Below are positions 1 to 11,283 of a stretch of DNA of 64,000 bases, piece by piece. The position numbers were made by a program, and so were the translations under genes. This DNA is from Tubiluchus corallicola (taxonomy: Eukaryota; Priapulida; Priapulimorpha; Priapulimorphida; Tubiluchidae). The DNA lies in the NCBI GenBank assembly GCA_030141605.1, contig JAQGDQ010001059.1:1-64000 (forward strand). The letters are read 5' to 3'. Position 1 is the stretch's first letter. Every line of letters starts with the position of its first letter. The notes below the pieces were generated by a model, which was not told the origin of the DNA, searched no databases, and saw nothing but the letters and a program-made list of their open reading frames with translations.

Positions 1-457
1 AAACGGATCACATTGTCTGTGAAGCAAAATAAAATGAAAATGATATACTTTGACCAAATGTTGGAATCGCCTAAAAACGACTCCCTGCTCGCCGCAACAA
101 GTCACGACATTTCACAAGAGGCGATATCTTCGAACACTTTGTGCTCTGGTTTGCGTTATGCAGATGTTCCACATTGGTCACGTCACAGGTTAAAGATGGA
201 GTACGTACAATTTCTCTTATTTTGGAATTCTGCCTGCCTAATGTCCACAATAGACGCAGTGGGCGTATGGTGATGTTGATGAAGATTTGTGTAAGATAGG
301 TAGGTGCTCGAAATCGGCCGAAAACTTGATATCGTTATATGTGGATGACCCTTTATAACACTCACTGTCTCCCCAACTCCATGGTTGCAAGTGAAATTTG
401 TCTAAACCTTGATGTGACGTTTTTTCCGTACCTTCAATCGTGTTCTTTGCCATACTT

Positions 458-1175
458 GGCGCTATTACACTTTCGCACCGCCTAGCTTTTCCTGGCCTAT
501 TGGTTGTTTTCACGCCTGCAGGCCAGAAAGCAGACCAACAGGCGTAATATACACCATATTCCCATAATATTATTGCGGCGTACGCTTTATAAGTCCAGAT
601 TAAAATCATGCATTACTTACCTACAGCCGCCATTAAAAGCTGCACGTGAATAACCGTGTTTACATCACTGCTGCGCAGTCGCTCTCGCGCATTGACGTGA
701 TGGCCCTTAACCTGTATTTTTAGTTTCTTCGCATAATTTATGATTATTAGGGTTGCATCTACGAGAGTTTGTATCGTATCGCGGGTGGGCCTGGAACGGA
801 ACAGTTATTTATCATTAATTTTATTTATTGCTGTAGTATTATTACTATTAGATTATAAAAAAGTAAAGGTTTTTTCTTTATTTCGTAAATGCGGTGAAGA
901 TGAAAGTGTGTCACGTGCTTTTAAGCTAGGCCCTGATAATGCATAAACTAGTACGAAATTCGTCACGTGACCACACACACAAACAAGATGGCGATACTGT
1001 GTCGAACTGTGAATACAGCGTAATTATTGGTAATTATGCCTAAATAGGATTAAATTACAATTAGATTAGCGGAAACATTCACTGATGACGTAAGAATAAT
1101 AGAATGATGACTTACGAGCCTAAAAACGCGTAATAACCTATAAAAAGCTAGGCGGTGCGAAAGTGTAATAGCGCC
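458..1175. mobile_element. Merlin- or MULE-like MITE, 718 bp
   Basis: Perfect 33-bp terminal inverted repeats lie at 458-490 and 1143-1175, beginning GGCGCTATTACAC. They are flanked by a perfect 9-bp target duplication, GCCATACTT, at 449-457 and 1176-1184. A GGNG start with an 8-9 bp duplication is the Merlin signature; Mutator-like elements also make 9-bp duplications. The inside has no transposase ORF, so this is a non-autonomous copy. Confidence 0.85.
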
Positions 1176-1184
1176 GCCATACTT

Positions 1185-1872
1185 TGTACTCCTTCAAGAA
1201 GCTTAATATCTATCCTATAACGTGGATTGCTTTTATCAGCAAAAAATAAAGTGCCTGCAGCACCTTACACTGGATTATGATTCTTAATTATTCTTTGATT
1301 CTTCAATTTTGTGATGTCATAGCAATTATAGCATTTATTAATGATTATGTTCATATCTAATTTTATGTAACCAGTTTCAGCATGTAACCAGGCAAGTAAG
1401 TAAGTAACTAATTTATTTGTCCCAAAATTTTTACACAATGAAAATAAGCAAAACCAAAAAATATAAAAAAAGACAGAAAGAGGCAGAGTGACAAAAAGCA
1501 CCAATCCTATCCAAATTTAAAGAAAATTAACTAACCAGTCTAGTGGGTATGCAGAAGTAAATAATAATCAACAGTTTGAAGACACAAAAGAAATAAAAAA
1601 GATAAACAACATTTAAATTAGCAAACAAAACAAAAAATGAATTTAAATAAAAAACTCAGTCCAGACCCAAGCCTGTATTTCATACTGGAACTGTAAATGT
1701 AACTTCTATGACTTTCAGTTCTAACACTGGTTTATTGTCCGATATAACATTTGATCTCAGAGTATTGGTAAATAATTGTTTGTGTTTTTTTTTAAATTGC
1801 TTTTCATTTTCATCATTGGTCACAGATAAATTACTTATTTATGTAAATATTCTATTTATTTATTTATTTAAT
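1185..1872. other. Upstream intergenic stretch, no gene seen
   Basis: AT-rich sequence between two MITEs with no convincing exon on either strand. The short ORFs here look like chance. Confidence 0.5.
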
Positions 1873-3318
1873 AAGCCTTTTCACAGTTTCATTGTGCACA
1901 CGTGCAGTTGCTGTAGGTCATTGGTTAAGTGTACCATAGCAATGCATTTTAACTGATCCGTGAGGTGATTTATAGGTAAAGCAAAGCCATGTGCTGCATC
2001 TGTTCAGTAACTTCAGTTGTTTTCTGTGGTCTTTACTTAATTGTATATTAATCTGTGCGTAAAGTGATTTACTAGCAGGATTTTGCTTGAGAACAAGAAA
2101 AAATGAACTAAATAAGGTCTTAGTTAACTGTTAAAATGGTTACTATTACAACAGCATGGGCTGCGATGCGTTGTCAAGTGTAGACAAATGCGTTAACCGG
2201 TAGCTTAAGTACCAGTAGCTTAAGCAATTACAGTACGAGATACAATACAGCATGAATGACATTTAGTCAAAAATTACCAGTAGCTTAAGCAATTACAGTA
2301 CGAGATACAATACAGCATGAATGACATTTAGTCAAAAATTACCAGTAGCTTAAGCAATTACAGTACGAGATACAATACAGCATGAATGACATTTAGTCAA
2401 AAATTACCAGTAGCTTAAGCAATTACAGTACGAGATACAATACAGCATGAATGACATTTAGTCAAAAATTACCAGTAGCTTAAGCAATTACAGTACGAGA
2501 TACAATACAGCATGATTGACATTTAGTCAAATATTGCCAGTAGCTTAAGTAATTACTGTACGAGATACAATATAGCATGATTGATATTTAGTCAAAAATT
2601 AACAGTAGCTTAAGCAATTACGGTACGAGATACAATACAGCATGATTGACATTTAGTCAAATATTGCTAGTAGCTTAAACAATTACAGTACGAGATACAA
2701 TACAGCATGAATGAAATTTATTCAAAAATTACCAGTAGCTTAAGCAATTACAGTACGAGATACAATACAGCATGAATGACATTTAGTCAAAAATTACCAG
2801 TAGCTTAAACAATTACAGTAAGAGATACAATACAGCATGAATGACATTTAGTCAAAAATTACCAGTAGCTTAAACAATTACAGTACGAGATACAATACAG
2901 CATGAATGACATTTATTCAAAAATTACCAGTAGCTTAAACAATTACAGTACGAGATACAATACAGCATGAATGACATTTAGTCAAAAATTACCAGTAGCT
3001 TAAGCAATTACAGTACGAGATACAATACAGCATGAATGACATTTAGTCAAAAATTACCAGTAGCTTAAGCAATTATGGTACGAGATACAATACAGCATGA
3101 TTGAAATTTAGTCAAAAATTACCAGTAGCTTAAACAATTACAGTACGAGATACAATACTGCATGATTGAAATTTAGTCTAGTATGCCAGTAGCTTAAACA
3201 ATTACAGTACGAGATACAATACAGCATGAATGAAATTTAGTCTAATATGCCAGTAGCTTAAGCAATTACTGGTAACCTTTGACCTTTTTGCGATCATGTG
3301 GAACTGTGAAAAGGCTTG
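1873..3318. mobile_element. MITE with an internal 65-bp minisatellite
   Basis: The ends are inverted copies of AAGCCTTTTCACAGTT (about 1873 and 3318), and the subterminal part matches two other copies at 7382-7755 and 18868-19247. In this copy about 1.06 kb of a 65-bp tandem array sits near one end; the other two copies lack it. It lies just upstream of the TAF3 start. Confidence 0.7.
2211..3270. repeat. 65-bp minisatellite, about 16 units
   Basis: Tandem units begin ACCAGTAGCTTAAGCAATTA and continue with CAGTACGAGATACAATACAG. The first units are nearly identical, while later units carry shared variants and small deletions. There are no spacers of unrelated sequence, so this is not a CRISPR array. 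Confidence 0.95.
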
Positions 3319-3409
3319 TTGTGCTTGAGAAATGAGTGCCTGGCAGCTTCCACTTTTAACGAATTTTCTTTTATTTAGATGCCCGTAGAAGCCGGACATT
3401 TTAGCCACA

Positions 3410-3572
3410 ATGGAAGATTACTGTCGCGCTGTACTAAAGGTGGTAGTTGCTCAAATTTGCCAGAACCTCGGTTGGAACAGCATCCAAACCACGCCGTGTG
3501 ATCTGCTGGTCGATATCTTGCATCGTTACTTAGAAGATGTAGCAAGAACCGCACACCGATATTCAGAGCAGT
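3410..3572 (+). CDS. TAF3: TAF3 coding exon 1 (histone fold, N-terminal part)
   Basis: Codes residues 1-54. It contains helices 1-2 of the histone fold, with the family signature VAQICQNLGW and the HRYSEQ segment. The donor is T|GTAAGA and the exon ends after the first base of a codon. A pyrimidine-rich stretch ending in TTTAG just upstream (to 3378) could be the acceptor of a noncoding first exon. Confidence 0.92.
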
Positions 3573-6500
3573 GTAAGACTACTTGGTTTACTTAAAGCAG
3601 GGGTGTGCAAATTGCGGCCCGCCGAGAGAATTTGTGCAGCCCGCGAAGAGATTTGTCAACCTAATGAAAGTGCGGCCCGGGTGATTAATTAAGTGTATCC
3701 AGCTGAAGTCCGTACCACGATCGCAAAGATAGTGCCGGTAGTTTTTTCTACTAGATCGGATGCCATTAACCCTTACAAGACGGTTGTAGCTTAATGTCGC
3801 TGTACTACACAGACTGTGTGATACACATTTCTAGTATGCAATGTAATGAAATTACCACTATCTATCCTGAAAGTAGAAATATATGGTTTGTAATATAAAT
3901 TTTAATAACTTCTAAAATAGTTTCTTGAGTGTAGTAGTAATGATGTACGCAGGTCGGATGCAAAAAAAAATCGTTATTTGGCCTTTCTGTACTTGGCTCC
4001 TTGATCAAACTGCCTGCGGCACGCAGGAATTGCAGGAAAGTTTAATGTGGCCCGGCTAGTCAGATAATTTGCACACCCCTGATTTAAAGCAAAACAGGAC
4101 GATTTTCGCATCCTACCCGCATCTAGAAGTATGGTAAACTGTATGCCAAAGCACTTCTGATAATTAAATAATAGGCTTAAAACTTAATTAACAGCGGATG
4201 AGCCCAGCTAGTGACGACATCACAAACGAACATTATTTTCAACAGCACAAATGTTCCACGAGTGTGTTGCACATGTTTGCGAAAGCGAAAATTGAAGTAC
4301 AGTGCTACTGAACAACATTTATTGTGTTGCACTAAAACTAGGCAAGTTTTAAAGTATAAAGTTAAATTTCAAATTTACCGTTGTGTTCACGCGTGAGCTG
4401 TCGAACGTATGGAATTTGTCACAGACTAACATTTCTGAACTGAGAGGTACAGCACCTGTTTTTCGTGCAATGCATTTCCAAAATGCAGCCACTAGTGCCC
4501 ATCTAACTAACAAAAGGCGAAATGCATGTAACAGCAAAGAACTAGCCATGCCATTACGAAATTACTTGCGGTAATAATTCTTTCATGTAAGTCATTATTT
4601 AAAAAACAGTATGTTTCCTTTAAATATATTAAAGAGTAGATTCTTTTGACATACAGTTTAAGATTGGCTCCGGTTTTACTTTAAAAATGACAAAAAGATG
4701 TAAAAATGGACAGGACTTATGCGGCGCTTCTGTTCAACTTTAAATGGATGAAATAATAATAATTATTATTAATTAATTAATTAATTATTATTAATAATTA
4801 TCCTAATAATTATTCCGTGAGTGTCTGGTGTTATTACAGATGTACAGTGTTCCCTCACTTACCGCGGGTGTTCCGTTCCAGGCCCACCCGCAATGAGTGA
4901 ATTTCCGCGAAGTAGGGATGCTATACGTATTTAATACTTACACGTTTGGGTGTCAGCGTAGGGCTTGAATAAATTCAGTCTCTAGTGAAAATTTCACAAA
5001 TAGCATACAAGAAAACAAATTGCACGGTACCTGAGCCAATCAGCGACTGGGATATAGAGCAACATTCTCTGATTGGTCGCTTTCCATCAGTCAACCAATC
5101 GTGTGTTGTGTACAATCTCACATCGGTAAGTAGCATCTCAAACAGGCGCAAGTACTACATTTCGTTTTTGGCGTGTATTCATCCGCCGAATAAATACACT
5201 ATTTACTGTAAATGGTAATTTTTTATGATTTATAATATTCTTTGAAAACCCGCGAAACAGCGAGTCCGCGATAAATGAACCGCGAAGTAGCAAGGGAACA
5301 CTAATTGATGAATTTGTCGCATACATACTTTCATTCTAAATGTAAACCTGCACATTAGAAAATTCTTTGCTACTCATATGGAGTGAAAGTTACTTTATTA
5401 TTATGACTTATCACTTTGCGACAATTATAGTAAATGTTGTGTTGAACAACCGAAAAAATTGCTTATAATGATGCATTTGTAAACTGTTTCTGCTCAGGTT
5501 TGATTGCAATGCATCTAGCATGTTTGTTAACCTTGTCTTACTGCACTTATTTCACTTAAAAAGGTAATATATGCTTTTAGGTTCTGTCAGTGGCATCGCT
5601 AGGGAGGTGCAGGGGTGACACCGCATTAAGTGACACCGATCCTAGCAATGCCCCCTGGGTTCTGTACTCTCACCTGTTTGACTGTTATAACTCTCACCTG
5701 TTTTCCCTTCCCCCGCTTTCACTTCTCGAATCTTCTCTTGGCACCTCCTCCTGTTTGACCATCCCCGTTGGTGACACATAATCATCCGGTTTTTCTAAAG
5801 AATTTTAGTGCTGTAGTTTTGTCCAATATGAATCATAATATTTTAATAAAGATTCTTCTTCTTCTTCTTCCCAGTTTTTCCCTATTCGGGGTCGCCGTTG
5901 TGAATGAGTCTTCTCCACGCATTCCTGTTGTTGACCATCTCTTCATTTATGTCTTCCCTTCCCACATGATCTTCACCGACTCTTCTTTTCGGGTGTTCAT
6001 ACCATCGCAATCTTGCGAGGCTTCCACTACTTTTACTGTTCCTCTGATATTATTATTTCTAATTTTATCTCTTCTTGTTATTCCCACCATTCATCTCAAC
6101 ATCCTCATCTCCACCACACCCATTTTCTTCTCTTCCGTCTTCTTTAGAGAAGCTACTTCCAGCCCATAGATCAGAGCATGTCTGACCACTTCTTGTGGAC
6201 TTTCCCTTTAAGTCTCACTGACTGATTCATAGAAGGTTTTGGCGCAGTTTTTACAGGCAGATGCCCTTCCTGACCCTAACCCTCCCTATTTATCCGGGCT
6301 TGGGACCGGCACTGAGTTGGGCTGGCTTGCCCCCCCCCCCAGTGGTTAGGTTAATATTTTAACAAAGATTAATTAATGCATTATCAATCGCTGATTTGCT
6401 CTATGTGATTTGCAGTTGGTCGCACGGACCCCGTGTTGGACGATGTTGGGTTAGCTTTTAGAGATCTTGGCATATCTGTTAGCGAGCTTGAGGACTATGT

Positions 6501-9500
6501 TAGAGAGGTGAGCTGCAGTTGTTAATCTTTTTTACGAACTGGCCTTACTTCAGCTATTTGTTAAAGCACAAGAAAACACTTCATAAACATAAAGCTTAAA
6601 AATTCGTTTTGAAATTTTATATCACTTACATACTGCCTTTATGCATGCAGGACTTTAATCAGCAATCATGCTGTATAAAACGTGTAAATTTAAACTTCCG
6701 TGATGACCGTTAGACGCAGCCATTTTCACGACAGGTCATTTGAAACAAGTTTAGATAACATTTTGTAAAGTTTGAAAAAATAATCAGAGCATTCGTAGCG
6801 CACAAATCACTAACTAAGAAAAATTTTAAATTACTGTATCTTGTCAATAAGATTAAAAATACGTTTTTTAGTTAGTAAGTTTTGCACCCTGGAGGGCGAG
6901 TCAGCGACATTTTACCAATCGGTGAAAACATTTTAAACAATTAATAATTTTCTTTTCTAGTTACATAAGTCTTTCTAGAAGGTAAGCGAAAATCTAAGTA
7001 ATATAGATTTGCACGGAAAGTCTTTTGGGACATAATTTAACATTGCTTTCTCTTCCCTTCATTTACATTTGGTGCATGACGTCATGTAATGGCGACTTCG
7101 GAACAGTATTGCGGGAGATTTAAAATGAAAACAAACTAAAATTCCTTTCAGTGCGAGTAAGATATACGCATAAAATTGCTATAAAGTAATATAATTTTTT
7201 AAGACGATTTTTCTGAAACCTACTTTAGGTGCCCCTTTTCTTGTCCTTTAAGCATTTTTCTTTCTTAGACAATTTTGCTCTTATAAATGTACATCTACAT
7301 TGGTTGGGTACCTAGGAATTCTTTTATTATATTTCGGTGGTAGTGATCTGAGCATTATTTGGTGCTAGGTGACCCTGTTTTGAACAAGTCTTTTCGTAGT
7401 TTCGTAGTGCGCACGTGCACTTGCTGTAGGTCAAAGGTTAATTCTACCACAACAACGCATATTAACTACAACCGTCAAAATTGTTGTGCATGTGCGTGAC
7501 GTGCGTAAAGCAAAATTGTCTGCCGCATCAGTTCAGTCACTTCAGTTTTTTCGCAAATTTTTCTTAATTGCGCATTAGTCTGTGTGCCGAGTAATTTGCT
7601 AGCAAGATCTTTCTGGGGAACAAAAAAATGAAATAGGTAAGGTTCTAGCTAGCTGTCGAAACTGTTACTATTACAAAAGCATGATCTATGAGGTGTTTTA
7701 AAGTGTAATGTTTGACCTTTTCGCGACCATCTGAAAAAGAGAAAAGGCTGACATTTGTAAAGTGGATATAGTAGGTGTGTCACAAATGCTTACGTTTTTT
7801 CATAATTACTTTCTTGGGTTTTTCATTATACAGCCTAGTCTCGTTATCTCGCCACTGTCCGTCTAGGGCAAATTTTTGGCGAGAGGCGAGTATGGCGAGA
7901 TAACGGGAATATAACGAAGTTAGTCTATATGTATACACATAATAGTTGATTAACATAGTGTTCCTCTATGTACATATAAAATATATTTCGCATTATGATA
8001 CCAATCAACATGTAAAGTTGCTCACACTTTGTGGAAACTCAAACTTAAACGCAGCTTTGGTGTTAGAGAGTAAGGATATCGGTGACGCTTTAGTTTCTCT
8101 GCGCATTAACCAACCACAGCACTCCTAATCTAATCCTGGTGAGACACACACTAGATTAATTATGTCTGTCTATCGAGTACAGCAGCATTGTCTACATACC
8201 GCGGTTATATTGATCGACACGCGGTAAATGTATTGATCGATTCACCTCTGAGTTTGTCTGTTTGACGACATAACGAATATAGTTTACATCAGCACTCATC
8301 CTAGCATGACGTGGCGAGGGCGAGAAGCGAGGGTGGCGACTTAACGAGGTAAATATCAAAGCAAGAAATCCGTGCTGGTACTTTCTATGGGAGAGACGAG
8401 TTTGGCGGCATAACGAGGGGCGAGATAACGAGGCTAGACTGTAATAAACTTGATTCTCGTTTTGTAGGTGGAACCGATACCGTTTGCACAAAAAGCGCGA
8501 GCATTTCCGGTTCCCAAGCCAAACAACCTGCATTTCCCGGATCCCAACTGCAAGGAGGTGCGGACACGCCCTGATCACATACCCCGTTATCTACCGCTCA
8601 TGTATCCGGAGGGCAATGGTGAGTGTGTCAGATTTCTTAACAATAGATGGCACCACGTGTTCAACAAAGTTTTAATGCTCGTTATAAGTCTATTGTTTAA
8701 TAATGCATTGCTGTAACCTCGGATTTCCTTGAAATGCAATGCTGTTGTTGTTGTTGTTGTTGATTTTAAAGAAAAACTGGACGATTGTGTAAACATTAGT
8801 TCAAAATAATGTCTGCTGTAAAATATTGGAAACTACAACAGCTTTTTTTAATCAAAGCTTCAGGAATGAGAATTTTCCACGGATACGCTGAATTCCGAGT
8901 TTTTGGAAGACCAGTAGTGCCATTTTTGTAAATCGCGTAAATTCGTTGAGAAAGTTTTTACAGACCCAGTACATTATTTCACAATCTGACCGCTAGGTGG
9001 CAGGCCGTCACTTTGTTTACATCACGTACATCAGTGTAACCACGTGTATATCTCTATGTGTAAAAATATAGAATCAATTGTGCGGAGTTATTTGAGTCAA
9101 TTGCAGACAGTTTTTATATACTTTTGCATAGGAGCGGCCAGTACTTAGGCGTTTTTGAGACAATTAGGTATCATGTATCCTTGATAGTTGGGTATTTTAA
9201 ATTATGCATGAAACAAGGTAATTGATATTTCAAGTCCACTTAGAGGTTCTCTGTGGTCACAAAATTGCGATTTGCCCCCAAACCCTCGGCCTGTTTCAGA
9301 GTTTTTTGCAATTTGTCATTCTCATCCCTGAAGCTTAAATTAAATAATAATTGTCTCGAATGGTTAAGCGTTCGTCTGTGTCGACACTTAGAGCTCATTT
9401 TCGTGATATCGCACAAACATCTTACAGCAATCTTCACTTGCGCACGCTTGTTTGAAGTGCAGGGAAGATGTCTACTATTGCACAAATTGTCTATAGTTTG

Positions 9501-10418
9501 TGGTATGAGCGATAGCTGAGTTTGACATGAAGTTTTAAGATAAAAAGTCAAATTTCAAATTTACCACTGTACTCGCGCATGAGCTGTCGAACGTGTGCAG
9601 TACGTCACAAACGAACACCCATGAGAGGTACAGCACCTGTTTTTTTGTGCAATGGTTTCCCAAAATGCAGGTGCTAATCCCCATTTAACTAGAGAATGGC
9701 GAAATGCATGTACCAGCGAAGAGCTAGCCGCGTGAACCTTAGCTAAGCTAATCTAAGCTAATTAGATTTCTATTAGCTGTCTGAATTGATTGAGACAACT
9801 TTTGCTTTTTGTTGCAATGAAAAATATTTCTATTTCTATCGTTTCTCTAGTTACTTTTTTGTCATTTTTATCTAGAAAAAGAAGAGGCGCCTGCATCTCC
9901 GGCATCTCCTTCTGCCAAATTTTTGGAGGAAATGGTTTCTCCCAGAACAGCTAGCCCAGTTGTGCCTGGAAAACGACCCGTAACGGGCGTCTCCCCGGAG
10001 GACGTCTTCTCTGCTAAGCGGCCAAGGTATCCCCTTGTTTACATTGCGGTGCTGTACATGTGTCAGCTATTACTATATATGTGTTACTATATATATTTGC
10101 AAAGCAAAATCGTTCATAAGTTGGTATAGCTAAATGTCAAATGTCAATTTTTTGTTTTTTATAAAACCAGACAGTTTAGTCTAGTGGTAACGCGTTTGCT
10201 TTCCGTCTGGCAGGTCGTGAGTTCGAACCAGCGGCCGGGTCATAGCAAAGACTTTAAAAATGGTACCTGCTGTTGCCCTGCCTGACGCGTGGTATTTAGG
10301 GTAAAAGTGGGGTAATAATTGTCTCTGTTATGCAGTTGTAGGTTGTTATTTACAGTCGGCGATAATAGCTCTTTGAGCTAATGTTAATTGTTGACCCAAA
10401 AGCCGACTTTAAATAAAG

Positions 10419-10506
<88 letters not shown>

Positions 10507-10512
10507 TTAATA

Positions 10513-10544
<32 letters not shown>

Positions 10545-10555
10545 ATTATTATTAC

Positions 10556-10632
<77 letters not shown>

Positions 10633-11205
10633 ACGCTAAACGTATTGTTCTTTTATATTCTAGTATCAAGTTATCAAGAAAATGTTCGAAAAATACTAAA
10701 AATCTGCCCCTATACTTTCTGGCTAAACTAGTACTACAATTGTAAAAAAATTTGTATTTTCAAACTCCGATTGTAGCTCGTGGAAGCAGTCATTTTGCTT
10801 CGGTTCTGCTAGCAAGCCCAGATGTTCGTCAGAAAGAGCCATCTAGTGGCTTTAAACATAACTTTTATGTTTTCTTGCTGAGTCCATAGCAACCAACATT
10901 TGTACGGTTGCTTAAGTGTTTCATAGAACTGCGACCAAAAAATGGCTGACTTTAACAGCAATTTTCTCAAGATTATGCTTTTCAGTGCGCAGCCTGCACC
11001 TCAACTTTTAACTTTGAAATCGCTTTTTATTATTCGCTTATAACATGAAAATAAAAAGTTCAGTCTTGCTGGTATTTGAACCCAGGGCCCCTGCCAGCTG
11101 AGGGGCCTCCAGAGATTCAGTAAGCAAAATTAATTTAGTGTGAAAAGTTACCACAGAATGAGAGCAGGTGTATGCTGAATTACCTCTTTAAAAAGGCCTC
11201 GGTTA

Positions 11206-11283
<78 letters not shown>

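Noticed and set aside
740-946. 68-residue frame inside the Merlin-like MITE
   Set aside because: No transposase motifs and no similarity I recognise; likely chance.
2211-3270. CRISPR-like array
   Set aside because: Units are contiguous 65-bp repeats without variable spacers, in an animal genome.
10167-10242. Functional tRNA gene
   Set aside because: A and B boxes are present but no closed acceptor stem is seen and the sequence continues into a SINE body; a second inverted copy confirms a retroposon.
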